64,000 nucleotides of DNA, taken from contig JAEYKI010000022.1 in NCBI GenBank assembly GCA_023408315.1, positions 1 to 64,000 on the forward strand, read 5' to 3'. Below the pieces are notes generated by a model. It saw only the letters and a list, made by a program, of their open reading frames with translations, was not told the DNA's origin and ran no database searches. How positions within the stretch are numbered: position 1 is the first letter of the stretch; every line of letters begins with the position of its first letter. This DNA is from Bacillota bacterium (lineage in GTDB: Bacteria > Bacillota > Clostridia > Christensenellales > Christensenellaceae). The translations under genes and the position numbers were made by a program. This document shows, in pieces, positions 7,966-15,958 of the stretch.

Positions 7966-8310
7966 ATGCCCAGAGGCCCAAAATGCCGCAGAATATGCTG
8001 TGAGCCGGAAAACAGGATATTTATGCCGGAAACCGGCGGCGGCGAAACCGTGATGCTTTCTCTGGAAGAGCTGGAATCTGTGCGCCTCTGCGACATGGAA
8101 GGGCTGGAGCAGGATAAAGCCTCTGCCAGCATGAACGTATCCCGCGCAACCCTGCAGCGGATATTGTATGAAGCAAGGCGGAAAATAGCCGAAGCGCTGT
8201 GCGCCGGAAAGGTGATTCGAATTGGTGGAGGCCACTATACGGTGGCGGAAAAACCTTGCGTGTGCGGGAAGCGGTGCAGCAAATGCCGGTTTGAAGAAGA
8301 GGGGCAATAA
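7966..8310 (+). CDS. DUF134 family DNA-binding protein
   Basis: 114 residues. The opening MPRGPKCRRICCEPE and the helix-turn-helix region MLSLEELESVRLCDMEGL...ASASMNVSRATLQRIL are diagnostic of DUF134 (UPF0251). The C-terminus has a cysteine cluster (CVCGKRCSKC) that could bind metal. AGGAGG lies 6 bases before the ATG at 7966; an upstream extension of the frame crosses the promoter and was rejected. Family members are predicted regulators with unknown ligands that often lie beside NifX-like proteins. It may bind its own operator, but that is only a hypothesis. First gene of a three-gene operon. Confidence 0.9.
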   Translation: MPRGPKCRRICCEPENRIFMPETGGGETVMLSLEELESVRLCDMEGLEQDKASASMNVSRATLQRILYEARRKIAEALCAGKVIRIGGGHYTVAEKPCVCGKRCSKCRFEEEGQ

Positions 8311-8313
8311 AAC

Positions 8314-8787
8314 ATGGGCCAAAAGGGAACGGAAGCGGGAGAGTATTTTTTGAAAGGCGCAAGCTGCAGCCAGGCGGTTTTGGCAGCGTTTCACAGCGAA
8401 ATTGGACTAGACGAGAAGACGGCCCTTAAACTGGCGTCTTCTTTTGGAGCCGGTATGGGCAGGCTGCGGGAGGTGTGCGGCGCTCTTTCGGCGGCGTTTA
8501 TGATTGCGGGGCTTTTGTACGGGTATGCCGGTTTGGAGGACGAGGACGTAAAAGCCGCGCACTACAAACGTATTCGGGATCTGGCGCATGATTTTAAAGA
8601 AAGAAACGGCTCCATACTGTGCCGCGAATTGCTGGGCCTGGAGGCAGCCGAAGAATCCTGGACGCCGGAGGCCAGGACCCAAACCTATTACGAGAGCCGC
8701 CCCTGCCTGGAAATAGTAAAGAGCGCGGCGGACAGGATGGAAAACTACATTAAAAGCAAAGAATTCGGAAAGGAAGATGAACAATGA
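8314..8787 (+). CDS. C_GCAxxG_C_C family redox-type protein
   Basis: 157 residues with the spaced cysteines that define this family: GASCSQAVL near residue 16, VCGALSAAF near residue 50, ILCRELLG near residue 95 and RPCLEIV near residue 130. The family is widespread in anaerobes and is thought to be redox- or metal-related, but no activity is established. It starts 3 bases after the DUF134 stop and overlaps the next gene by 4 bases (ATGA), so the three genes form one translation-coupled operon. Confidence 0.88.
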   Translation: MGQKGTEAGEYFLKGASCSQAVLAAFHSEIGLDEKTALKLASSFGAGMGRLREVCGALSAAFMIAGLLYGYAGLEDEDVKAAHYKRIRDLAHDFKERNGSILCRELLGLEAAEESWTPEARTQTYYESRPCLEIVKSAADRMENYIKSKEFGKEDEQ

Positions 8788-9155
8788 AAATAGCAGTAAC
8801 CACAGAAGGAGGCCGTGTTTTTCAGCATTTTGGCCAATGCGGCGTTTTTACCGTATATACGGTTGAGGGAGGCCGGATTACGGGTAAAAGCGTATTGGAC
8901 GCGGCGGAAAATGGGCATGCGGCGCTGGGAGCTTTTTTGCAGAACGCAGGTGTGGATGTTGTGATATGCGGCGGTATTGGAGCGGGAGCGCGCCAGATGC
9001 TTGCTGAAGCCGGTATTGAGCTGCTCTCGGGCATGGAGGGAGCTATTGAAGATTGCGTTGCCGCTTATATGAGCGGTACTCTCAAGGATGCGGGCGGAAG
9101 CTGCGGGGATCACGAACACGGCGAAGGCCACACGTGCGAGCACCACTGCCATTGA
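8784..9155 (+). CDS. NifX/NifB-type dinitrogenase iron-molybdenum cofactor family protein
   Basis: 123 residues. The fold is recognisable from MKIAVTTEGGRVFQHFGQC, ADVVICGGIGAGA-like residues (VDVVICGGIGAGARQML) and the final GxEDCVAAY region. The family binds Fe-S or Fe-Mo cofactor intermediates, but stand-alone copies in non-diazotrophs have unknown roles. The last 20 residues are rich in His and Cys (DHEHGEGHTCEHHCH), a probable metal-binding tail. No nif genes are visible. It overlaps the preceding gene by 4 bases and is last in the operon; a weak ATTTA/TAAAT hairpin followed by T5 lies at about 9187-9205. Confidence 0.9.
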   Translation: MKIAVTTEGGRVFQHFGQCGVFTVYTVEGGRITGKSVLDAAENGHAALGAFLQNAGVDVVICGGIGAGARQMLAEAGIELLSGMEGAIEDCVAAYMSGTLKDAGGSCGDHEHGEGHTCEHHCH

Positions 9156-9424
9156 TTTGGAGACCAGCGTAACCTGGGGGCAATTCATTTAGAAATAAAT
9201 TTTTGCGGGATTATTTAAGTCCCCCTGCTTTCTTGGTATCCACGCCGCAGTTTCAAGCTGATTTTTGGTTTTCCAGAAAAAATTTTGTTCTTTCAGATTT
9301 TATAAAAATTATAATGGTATCAGGATTATTGAAACCGGAGGCCTGGAAGGCCGGATATTCGGAAACGGCGTGTTTAAAAAAAGGTAATTGGATTTACAAT
9401 AGATACGTAAGGGGGATTGATGCA

Positions 9425-10438
9425 ATGAAAATATTTATGATTGGCGGAACGGGTCTTTTGGGGAGCCAGGCTGCGGATGAGTTGATTCGCCGCGGGCATG
9501 ATGTTTCTTCTGTCGCCCTGCCTCCGGCACCGGCGGGAGCCAATCTGCCGCCCAAAATGAAGCTGGAATTTGGAAACTATATGGAGATGACGGACGGAGA
9601 ACTCGCTAACCATTTTGAGGGCTGCGAAGGGTTTGTGTTTGCCGCGGGTGTGGACGAACGCGTAGAGGGGCCTGCGCCTATTTATGAGATGTTTAAAAAA
9701 TACAACATAACGCCCCTGCAAAGGCTGTTGCGTGTTGCCAAACAATGCGGCGTACAGCGCGCCGTTGTTTGCGGGTCTTATTTTTGCTATTTTGACAAGC
9801 TTTGGCCAGAAAAAGAACTTACCAAATGGCACCCCTACATCCGCAGCCGGAGGGATCAGGAGGATATGGCCCTTTCTTTTGCAGACGAAAATTTTCATGT
9901 TTCTATGTTAGAGCTGCCCTATATTTTTGGGGCACAGCCCGGCAGAAAGCCTGTCTGGACTTTTCTTGTGGAAATGATAAACAGCATGAAAAGAACCACC
10001 ATGTATCCAAAGGGCGGAACCACAATGGTGACGGTGCGGCAGGTGGGCGAGGCCGTAGCGGGTGCAATGGAGAAAAACAGAGGCGCAAATTGCTATCCCA
10101 TTGGTTACTACAACCTTACCTGGGTGGAGATGCTTAAAATTATGCATAAATATATGGGGCGGCCGGATAAAAAAATCACCACCATACCAAACTGGATGTA
10201 TGCGCTGGGTATGAAAAAAATTATGAGAGAGCGGAAGGCAAAGGGGCAGGAAGGCGGTTTGAATATGGTGAAGTTTACAGACCTGCAAACCTCCAACCTG
10301 TTTATTGACAAATCTCTGGGGTGCGAGCCCCTGGGCGTTTTGCCGGACGACATAGATGCAGCCATTGGCGAATCCGTTACGCTCTGCCGCTCTGTGATTA
10401 AAGGGGAAACCCAGGTAATTGGCATGAAAGGGGAATAA
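9425..10438 (+). CDS. NAD(P)-dependent epimerase/dehydratase-like Rossmann protein
   Basis: 337 residues of the extended short-chain dehydrogenase fold. The nucleotide-binding motif is GGTGLLG at residues 7-13, followed by a strand-helix pattern ending in GHDV. The YxxxK catalytic pair is not clear: SYFCYFDKLWPEK near residue 120 might substitute, so this may be an atypical SDR involved in binding rather than catalysis. The start at 9425 has GGGGG 9 bases upstream; 74 further in-frame codons to 9203 are AT-rich leader and were rejected. A TATAAT box lies at 9310-9315. It is monocistronic with a terminator, and its pathway is unknown. Confidence 0.8.
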   Translation: MKIFMIGGTGLLGSQAADELIRRGHDVSSVALPPAPAGANLPPKMKLEFGNYMEMTDGELANHFEGCEGFVFAAGVDERVEGPAPIYEMFKKYNITPLQRLLRVAKQCGVQRAVVCGSYFCYFDKLWPEKELTKWHPYIRSRRDQEDMALSFADENFHVSMLELPYIFGAQPGRKPVWTFLVEMINSMKRTTMYPKGGTTMVTVRQVGEAVAGAMEKNRGANCYPIGYYNLTWVEMLKIMHKYMGRPDKKITTIPNWMYALGMKKIMRERKAKGQEGGLNMVKFTDLQTSNLFIDKSLGCEPLGVLPDDIDAAIGESVTLCRSVIKGETQVIGMKGE

Positions 10439-10464
10439 AACAGCTTTTATGCAGGTGATTATAA

Positions 10465-10493
10465 AAAACAGGGTGCGCCGCATCCTGTTTTTG
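10465..10493 (+). terminator. Intrinsic terminator after the Rossmann protein gene
   Basis: AAAAACAGGGTG and CATCCTGTTTTT pair over 12 bases with one G.T pair, followed by T residues. Confidence 0.88.
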
Positions 10494-10603
10494 TATCATT
10501 AAAAATTTTTTATTTATAAGCGCGCTATGCAAACACACCGCAGATGAGAACCCTTCCAATTCAGTTTAATTGGGAAGGAACAGACATAGGGGACTTTAAA
10601 CGT

Positions 10604-11176
10604 TTATTCGCGAAAAAACACCGTATGGCTTTCCATGCTGTCAATAATGGCCAGGCTGTGGAGGTTGTATCCGGCTCCGCGGAGCTGGTCGCCGCCTCCC
10701 TGAAACCCTTTTTCAATCACGACGCCAATGCCCGCAACCGTTGCGCCCGCCTGTTTACTGATATCCAGCAGGCCGAGCTGCGCTTTTCCGGTAGCAAGAA
10801 TATCGTCTATAATCAGGATACGGTCGCTGGAAGTTAAAAAACGCTTTTCAAGAATCACGGTATATTCCTTGCCGCGCGTATAGCTTGTAACCTTTGTTGT
10901 GTAAACATCGCCGTCTATATTCTTGCTTTCTGATTTTTTGGCAAAAACAACAGGCACGTTAAAGTACTGCGCCGTTAGGCAAGCCACTGCAATTCCGCTG
11001 GCTTCAATGGTGATTACCTTGGTGATGTTTTCGCGTTCAAACAGGCGTTTGAATTCTTTTCCAATCTCACCCAGAAGCTCAATATCGATCTGATGGTTTA
11101 AAAAACCGTCCACTTTGATAATATGGCCGTCCTTGATTTTACCGTCTTTACGGATCCGTTCCTTTAAAAGCTCCAT
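10604..11176 (-). CDS. xpt: Xanthine phosphoribosyltransferase
   Basis: 190 residues, the usual length for Xpt. The enzyme converts xanthine and PRPP to XMP in purine salvage. MELLKERI..DG.I..G.I.KVD.FLNHQID is the typical Xpt N-terminus, and the PRPP-binding loop is RILIIDDILATGKA. The start at 11176 has GAGG 7 bases upstream; a start at 11227 lacks one. I looked for a purine riboswitch in the leader and saw none; a TATAAT box on the minus strand lies near 11280. No permease gene follows. Confidence 0.95.
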   Translation of the reverse strand: MELLKERIRKDGKIKDGHIIKVDGFLNHQIDIELLGEIGKEFKRLFERENITKVITIEASGIAVACLTAQYFNVPVVFAKKSESKNIDGDVYTTKVTSYTRGKEYTVILEKRFLTSSDRILIIDDILATGKAQLGLLDISKQAGATVAGIGVVIEKGFQGGGDQLRGAGYNLHSLAIIDSMESHTVFFRE

Positions 11177-11433
11177 TATTAAACCTCGTCTGAAATGTAT
11201 TTTTTTTATTATACCGCAATAATGCATCTTTGAAATAGAAAAGTCGAAAAAAGTCAGAACAAATAGCAGGCTTTTTCTATTATATTATCTTAAATCAGGA
11301 TAAGCAGTTTTGTCCACTGCATTTAATTAACAAAAACTTTGTCGAAAAACATAGATGCCTCCTTGCATCTTGATGTATCCGGCTGGGCATGCTACCATAT
11401 CATTTATAAGGCAAAAAAAGAGGCGGTGAATCA

Positions 11434-11991
11434 ATGGATCACAAACAGGAAAAGCTGGAAAATCCGGCAAGACTTGCGGAACTGAACCCGGAAGCGACTT
11501 TAAAAAAAATTGGTATTGGCAAGCAGGATGTGGTATGCGATATAGGCGCGGGTAGCGGCATATTTGCGATTGCGGCAGCCACAATAACGCAAAATACAGT
11601 TTGGGCGCTGGATATCAATGAAGAGCTGCTCCGGATTATTAGGGAAAAAGCGGAAAGAGTAAAGCTTGCAAATGTAAAAACCAGCAAGGTGAACGGGTTT
11701 GAATATGGTATTGCGGCGGGCTCGGTGGATATTGTTCTGCTGGTTACCGTGCTGCATGAGATAGGAGAAAAAGGCGCGCTGCTTGCGGAAATAAAACGGA
11801 TTTTAAAAAAGACGGGAAAGCTTGCGGTGATAGAGTTCCACAAAGCGGCTACGCCCCTGGGTCCCCCGGAAGCGCACCGGATAGCCAGAGAAGAGGTTTT
11901 TGCCGCCTGCGGCGAAAGTGGTTTTACATCTACGGACTCGTTTGATCTGGGTGATAATTTTTATTGCGTTGTACTGCGCGTTGCAGGATAA
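11434..11991 (+). CDS. Class I SAM-dependent methyltransferase
   Basis: 185 residues. The SAM-binding motif I is VVCDIGAGSGIFAIAAA (about residues 33-49), the acidic ribose-binding residue is in ALDINEE, and VLLVTVLHEI corresponds to motif IV. It belongs to the UbiE/Methyltransf_11 group with unknown substrate. GAGGCGGTG lies 5-6 bases before the ATG. It is a single gene between xpt (divergent) and an acyltransferase (convergent), and neither neighbour suggests its target. Confidence 0.87.
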   Translation: MDHKQEKLENPARLAELNPEATLKKIGIGKQDVVCDIGAGSGIFAIAAATITQNTVWALDINEELLRIIREKAERVKLANVKTSKVNGFEYGIAAGSVDIVLLVTVLHEIGEKGALLAEIKRILKKTGKLAVIEFHKAATPLGPPEAHRIAREEVFAACGESGFTSTDSFDLGDNFYCVVLRVAG

Positions 11992-12068
11992 TTTGCATTG
12001 ATATAAAAATTGTAAGTTAAGCTTGCTTAAACGCGGGCTTCAGGCTCTTGCTCTTGTTGGTGGCCCCG

Positions 12069-13211
12069 TTATTGTTTTTTTATAAAAATAAGCCCATATT
12101 TTTCTGCGTTGTTTTTCTGATGAAAAAAACGGTTGTATAAATAATTTGACAGTTTGATTCCATTTTTGTCTATTAATAGAAATATTATATATGAGAAGGC
12201 AAAAACAATCCCCAGATAGATGGGAGTAACAATAACAAAGCTGTATTTGTACGGTAACTGCATCCGGTCATTCAAATAATAAAATATGGGATAAGCTATA
12301 TAATACAATACCGCAACATGAGATAAATACATAGAGAATGAAATTTTTGCAAAGAACTGAAAAATTTTTGCGGAAAGGATCTTTACCAGGCTTAACGAAT
12401 TGACTACAACCATAATCACAATTGCCGCGCCTGCCGTATGGTACAGGATGCAGGTGATTCCAAGCCGGTACAGGGAGCCGTAGAGCGTTATGTTCAAGGG
12501 GTTTATGTCCGGGTAAGCCCCCAGATACAGGCCAAGAATTAATAGCCCCCATTTGAGCGGCTTGTTTTTAAGAAATTCGCCTTTGTGGCAATACAGGTCG
12601 CAGAGCAGGATGCCCAGAACAAATCCCAGGTAATAATCGTTCCAGAGGATGATGATTGCCAAAATATATCCATATAATCTGTTCTTCCTGCTTCCGAATA
12701 TCAGGCAGAAGCCGAACACAAGAAAAGACCCATAGAATTCGTAACTCATTGTCCAAAGCTGAGGATTGTATTCTGCCTGGTGCCTGAAAAAGCTCCCGAA
12801 GAAGCCTTCGTACAAAGCGCCTGTAAGGCTGGGATACTGAATGCCATACGGACTATCCGGACGCAAAACAGCGCAAATATAAACAGCCAGTACGGAAAAC
12901 GCTACAGGGATTACTAGACGGAAATATCTTTTAAAAGCCGTTGAAATAATTATTTGCGTATCTTCCGTTTTAAAATATTTGTAACTGAGCACAAATCCGC
13001 TTAAAACGAAGAAAATGCAGACGGCAAAATTGCCGGAGTACAATAAATATAACGGCGATTTAGCTACAAAAACTTCAATATTGTGCGGCATATGGGATGT
13101 AGCGGGGCTGCCTGTAACCAGTGAAGGATAAAATTGAAAAATAAGGTGATACAGAACCACGGAAAGTGCAGCCAATCCTCTCACGGCTTCCAGATTCTTT
13201 AGCTTTTGCAT
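12069..13211 (-). CDS. Acyltransferase 3 family membrane protein (OafA/YrhL type)
   Basis: 380 residues with about ten membrane helices. The family hallmark is the N-terminal LEAVRGLAALSVVLYHLIF, with the arginine and histidine thought to act in acyl transfer, followed by VCIFFVLSGFVLSY. Members O-acetylate surface polysaccharides, peptidoglycan or lipids; the acceptor here is unknown. GGGGAG lies 6 bases before the start. No glycosyltransferase or polysaccharide genes are next to it. Downstream, up to 11992, no clear terminator was seen. Confidence 0.92.
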   Translation of the reverse strand: MQKLKNLEAVRGLAALSVVLYHLIFQFYPSLVTGSPATSHMPHNIEVFVAKSPLYLLYSGNFAVCIFFVLSGFVLSYKYFKTEDTQIIISTAFKRYFRLVIPVAFSVLAVYICAVLRPDSPYGIQYPSLTGALYEGFFGSFFRHQAEYNPQLWTMSYEFYGSFLVFGFCLIFGSRKNRLYGYILAIIILWNDYYLGFVLGILLCDLYCHKGEFLKNKPLKWGLLILGLYLGAYPDINPLNITLYGSLYRLGITCILYHTAGAAIVIMVVVNSLSLVKILSAKIFQFFAKISFSMYLSHVAVLYYIAYPIFYYLNDRMQLPYKYSFVIVTPIYLGIVFAFSYIIFLLIDKNGIKLSNYLYNRFFHQKNNAEKYGLIFIKKQ

Positions 13212-13497
13212 ATAATACTCCCCACAATAAGCAGTATAATATTTATTAAATAATAGATAAAATCAAGCGCATTTACCGATGGAAGAATAAAGCGGCAAAT
13301 AAGTTCAAAGTACAGCTATTCGCCTTGATAGTATTTTTAAGAATTTCGTCAGAAACTAAAAAGTGATTAACTGCATTATACCATAATTTATAATATTTAC
13401 AATATTTCAAATCAATGGTCATAAAACTGTAAATAGGGCGCAAACGCAAGGCTGCCTTTTAATAAGTACTTTTTAAAGCCGTAATTTTTGGATGGAT

Positions 13498-13526
13498 TTG
13501 ACATTGCTGTTCCAATAAATTACAAT
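13498..13526 (+). promoter_or_regulatory. Sigma-A promoter of the five-gene ABC operon
   Basis: TTGACA, a 17-bp spacer and TACAAT. The predicted transcript would have a leader of about 160 bases before the ATG at 13696. Confidence 0.8.
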
Positions 13527-13592
13527 AATCAGATAACGTAATAAAAGTTAATTGCAAAAAAATAAAAAATGAAACATTATCCATTTTATTGC

Positions 13593-13610
13593 GTCTATAT
13601 TTATATAGAC
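13593..13610. promoter_or_regulatory. Perfect palindrome, candidate operator of the ABC operon
   Basis: GTCTATAT-TT-ATATAGAC is an exact 8-bp inverted repeat with a 2-bp centre, about 60 bases downstream of the predicted transcription start. The size and symmetry suit a dimeric repressor of the GntR or TetR kind. No such regulator gene is adjacent. Confidence 0.55.
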
Positions 13611-13695
13611 AAAATGAGATAACAGACAGGAGCGGCGCTCAGCGGGAAAAGGCTTGCGGCATCGCAATTTTTTTGGTTGGGCAGACGGAGGCGGA

Positions 13696-14493
13696 ATGAA
13701 AACAGACATACAAAGGGCTTTTACATCCTGGGGATTTATAGTGGCGCTGTTTGGAACTTCAGCCGTTTTGTTCTTTGGGTCCTTGGAAAGCTTGCTGCCC
13801 ATAATGCAGCAGGCAATGGGAGAGGGGCCGGTTGCGGGATTCCACGAACAGGTTTTGCTTACGGCGCTGCAGTCCGGCATAGTGCTGCTGGCAATGCCCG
13901 TTTTGGCGGCGCTTCCTTATACTGCGGCGTTTGTGGACGACTGTAAAAGCGGCATTTTAAAGGAATACCTGCCGCGTTGCGGTAAAAAGCGGTATATTCG
14001 GGCAAAGGTGCTGGCAAGCGGCCTTTCAGGGGCAGCGGCGCTGTTTGCCGGTATTTTTATTACATACTTTATTTATGCGCTTGTATTTACCCCCATGGAG
14101 ATTTTGCCGCAGGCGCCGGACCAGGCCGCAAATATTGCTATGATGAGCTCTGCACAGACGCAAATGCCGTCTATGTTCCCCCAAATATTGGAGGGAGCGT
14201 TTTTGTTTTTTCTCGCGGGTTTTTTCTGGTCCTTGGTTGGAGGGCTCTTTGGCGCGTTAACCATGAAATGGTATCTGGCGTATGCCCTTCCGTTTGTTCT
14301 TTATTACGGGCTGGCAAATTTTTTTACTTGGTTTTTTTCTGGAACAACCATCCTGAATCCACAGAATTGGATTAATCCGGCGGCTGAATGGCCGGGAGGG
14401 ATGTGGGGGACTGCGCTGTTTTTAGCGGAACTGATTGTGATCGCAGCAGTTTTATACGCCGTTGCAGTCAAAAAGAGGCTGGTCAAAGTGTAA
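13696..14493 (+). CDS. ABC-2 type transporter permease
   Basis: About 265 residues with six predicted membrane helices and a cytoplasmic loop after the second (FVDDCKSGILKEYLPRCGKKRYIRAK), a pattern of ABC-2 permeases where the loop contacts the ATPase. The start at 13696 has GGAGG 4 bases upstream. It probably pairs with the ATPase at 14607, which is of the ABC-2-associated type. Substrate unknown. A 7-bp hairpin (14503-14519) after its stop lacks a tight T-run and probably only attenuates transcription. Confidence 0.82.
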   Translation: MKTDIQRAFTSWGFIVALFGTSAVLFFGSLESLLPIMQQAMGEGPVAGFHEQVLLTALQSGIVLLAMPVLAALPYTAAFVDDCKSGILKEYLPRCGKKRYIRAKVLASGLSGAAALFAGIFITYFIYALVFTPMEILPQAPDQAANIAMMSSAQTQMPSMFPQILEGAFLFFLAGFFWSLVGGLFGALTMKWYLAYALPFVLYYGLANFFTWFFSGTTILNPQNWINPAAEWPGGMWGTALFLAELIVIAAVLYAVAVKKRLVKV

Positions 14494-14502
14494 GATACAT
14501 TT

Positions 14503-14519
14503 AAACGCCACAGGCGTTT
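14503..14519 (+). other. Short hairpin between permease and ATPase genes
   Basis: AAACGCC-ACA-GGCGTTT. The nearest T-run is about 10 bases downstream, so it is a weak terminator, RNA-stability element or nothing. Confidence 0.4.
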
Positions 14520-14606
14520 GCCAATAAAATTTTTTATTTCTTTTTCATAGAGGCGGAACTTGGGGTGCACGCCTCGCTGAAGAAATAACCAGGAAAGGAA
14601 AGCAGA

Positions 14607-15266
14607 ATGATCAATGCAGCGGTTAGTGTAAGGCATGTGCGAATGGAATTCAAGGGGGAACGGGTGCTGGACGACGTAAGCCATGATTTTGAGGAAGGCA
14701 AGACACACGGGATCATAGGCAACAGCGGCTCTGGTAAAACGGTGCTATTCAAATGTATCTGCGGTTTTTTGCCCCCTACAAGCGGCAAGGTACTGGTGGA
14801 TTTTGAGCAGGTTGGGCGGGAGATAGAGTATCCGGAAGACATGGGGCTGATGATTGGCACACCCGGATTTTTGCCCCGCTTAAGCGGGTTTAAAAATCTG
14901 CAGATACTTGCGTCGCTGAGAAAAAAGATTGGCGATAAAGACATTGTGAAAGCCATTCGCCGCGTGGGGCTGGATCCTGCTGCGAAAAAACACGTGGGGA
15001 AATACCCGCCTGGCATGCGTCAGCGGCTGGGGATTGCCCAGGCGGTCATGGAAGACCCCAGCCTGTTGGTTCTGGACGAACCCTTTAATGGGCTGGAGAA
15101 ACAGGAAGCCCGGGATATGCGTGAATTGCTGAGGGAATTGCGCGCTGCAGGTAAAACGATATTGCTTGCCAGCCGTAACGCGGCGGATATTACCGAATTG
15201 TGCGATACAGTCTGCGAGATGAACGCCGGAAAATTGACGGTGGTACGGCAGGAGGCTCTGCAATGA
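14607..15266 (+). CDS. ABC transporter ATP-binding protein (partner of the ABC-2 permease)
   Basis: 219 residues. Walker A is GNSGSGKT (about 38-45), the signature region is YPPGMRQRLGIAQA, where the usual LSGGQ is replaced by PPGM as in several ABC-2 ATPases, Walker B is LLVLDEPF, and the H-loop position reads SRNAAD (Ser in place of His). The lost H-loop histidine could reduce ATPase activity or mark a degenerate site. GGAAAGG precedes the ATG by about 7 bases. It overlaps the second ATPase gene by 4 bases. Confidence 0.88.
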   Translation: MINAAVSVRHVRMEFKGERVLDDVSHDFEEGKTHGIIGNSGSGKTVLFKCICGFLPPTSGKVLVDFEQVGREIEYPEDMGLMIGTPGFLPRLSGFKNLQILASLRKKIGDKDIVKAIRRVGLDPAAKKHVGKYPPGMRQRLGIAQAVMEDPSLLVLDEPFNGLEKQEARDMRELLRELRAAGKTILLASRNAADITELCDTVCEMNAGKLTVVRQEALQ

Positions 15267-15958
15267 GCGAACCGGTGATACGCGTGCAGAACGCAGTCAA
15301 GATATACAAGACCCGCAGTGTGAAGTGCAGGGCTCTAAACGGCGTGAGCCTGGACATATGCCAAAATGAATTTGTGGCCATTGTGGGAACATCCGGCAGC
15401 GGAAAATCCACTTTGCTCAATTTAATGGCGGGCCTGGAAAAACCCAGCGCGGGCAAGATTTTTATGAAAGACCGGCCCATACATAAAATGAGCGAGGACG
15501 ACCTGGTGCGGTTCCGGCTTGAGAACGTGGGGTTCATCTTCCAGCAGTTCAATTTAATGGAGCCATTAACGGCGCTTGAAAACGCGGCCTTTCCGCTGAT
15601 GCTGCGGGGAATCTCCAGGCGGGAGCGCAGCGTGGCCGCGCAAAAGCTGCTTGCCTCCATGGGCCTGGGAGAACACGGCGCGCACGCGCCTTCCGAGCTT
15701 TCGGGCGGGCAGCAGCAGCGTGTCTCCATCGCGCGGGCGGTTATCACAAAACCGCCCATCCTGTTTGCAGACGAACCCACGGGCAACCTGGACAGCTCGA
15801 CCGCGGCGCAGATTATAGACCTGTTGCGGAATATTGTGCGTACGGAAGGCACTACTCTGGTGCTGGTGACGCACGACCTTGAAAAAACAAAATACGCCGA
15901 CCGGATTATTCATCTGGCGGACGGACAGATCACAAGTATAGAGGAGAAGAGATCATGA
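15263..15958 (+). CDS. ABC transporter ATP-binding protein, MacB/LolD type
   Basis: 231 residues. Walker A is GTSGSGKST, the Q-loop FQQFNLMEPLTALEN, the signature LSGGQQQR, Walker B ILFADEPTGNLD and the switch histidine LVTHD, all intact. The EPTGNLD and FNLM motifs mark the LolD/MacB/FtsE subfamily that works with FtsX-type permeases, here the permease at 17552. GGAGG lies 7 bases before the ATG at 15263. It overlaps its neighbours on both sides by 4 bases, so translation is coupled throughout. Confidence 0.94.
   Translation: MSEPVIRVQNAVKIYKTRSVKCRALNGVSLDICQNEFVAIVGTSGSGKSTLLNLMAGLEKPSAGKIFMKDRPIHKMSEDDLVRFRLENVGFIFQQFNLMEPLTALENAAFPLMLRGISRRERSVAAQKLLASMGLGEHGAHAPSELSGGQQQRVSIARAVITKPPILFADEPTGNLDSSTAAQIIDLLRNIVRTEGTTLVLVTHDLEKTKYADRIIHLADGQITSIEEKRS

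Larger units (their letters stand above)
13212..13695. other. 484-bp AT-rich intergenic region with a promoter and a palindrome
   Basis: No gene is supported in this stretch. It contains the ABC operon promoter (13498-13526) and a perfect 18-bp palindrome (13593-13610). The left 250 bases are very AT-rich and hold the upstream region of the acyltransferase gene. A TTG at 13654 could extend the next gene but has no better ribosome site than the ATG at 13696. Confidence 0.7.

Noticed and set aside
9203..9424. 74-codon N-terminal extension of the Rossmann protein
   Set aside because: The nucleotide-binding strand begins right at the ATG 9425, which has a good ribosome site; the extension is AT-rich and runs over a likely promoter.
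11177..11433. Purine riboswitch before xpt
   Set aside because: I searched the minus-strand leader for the conserved junction and loop sequences and saw none.
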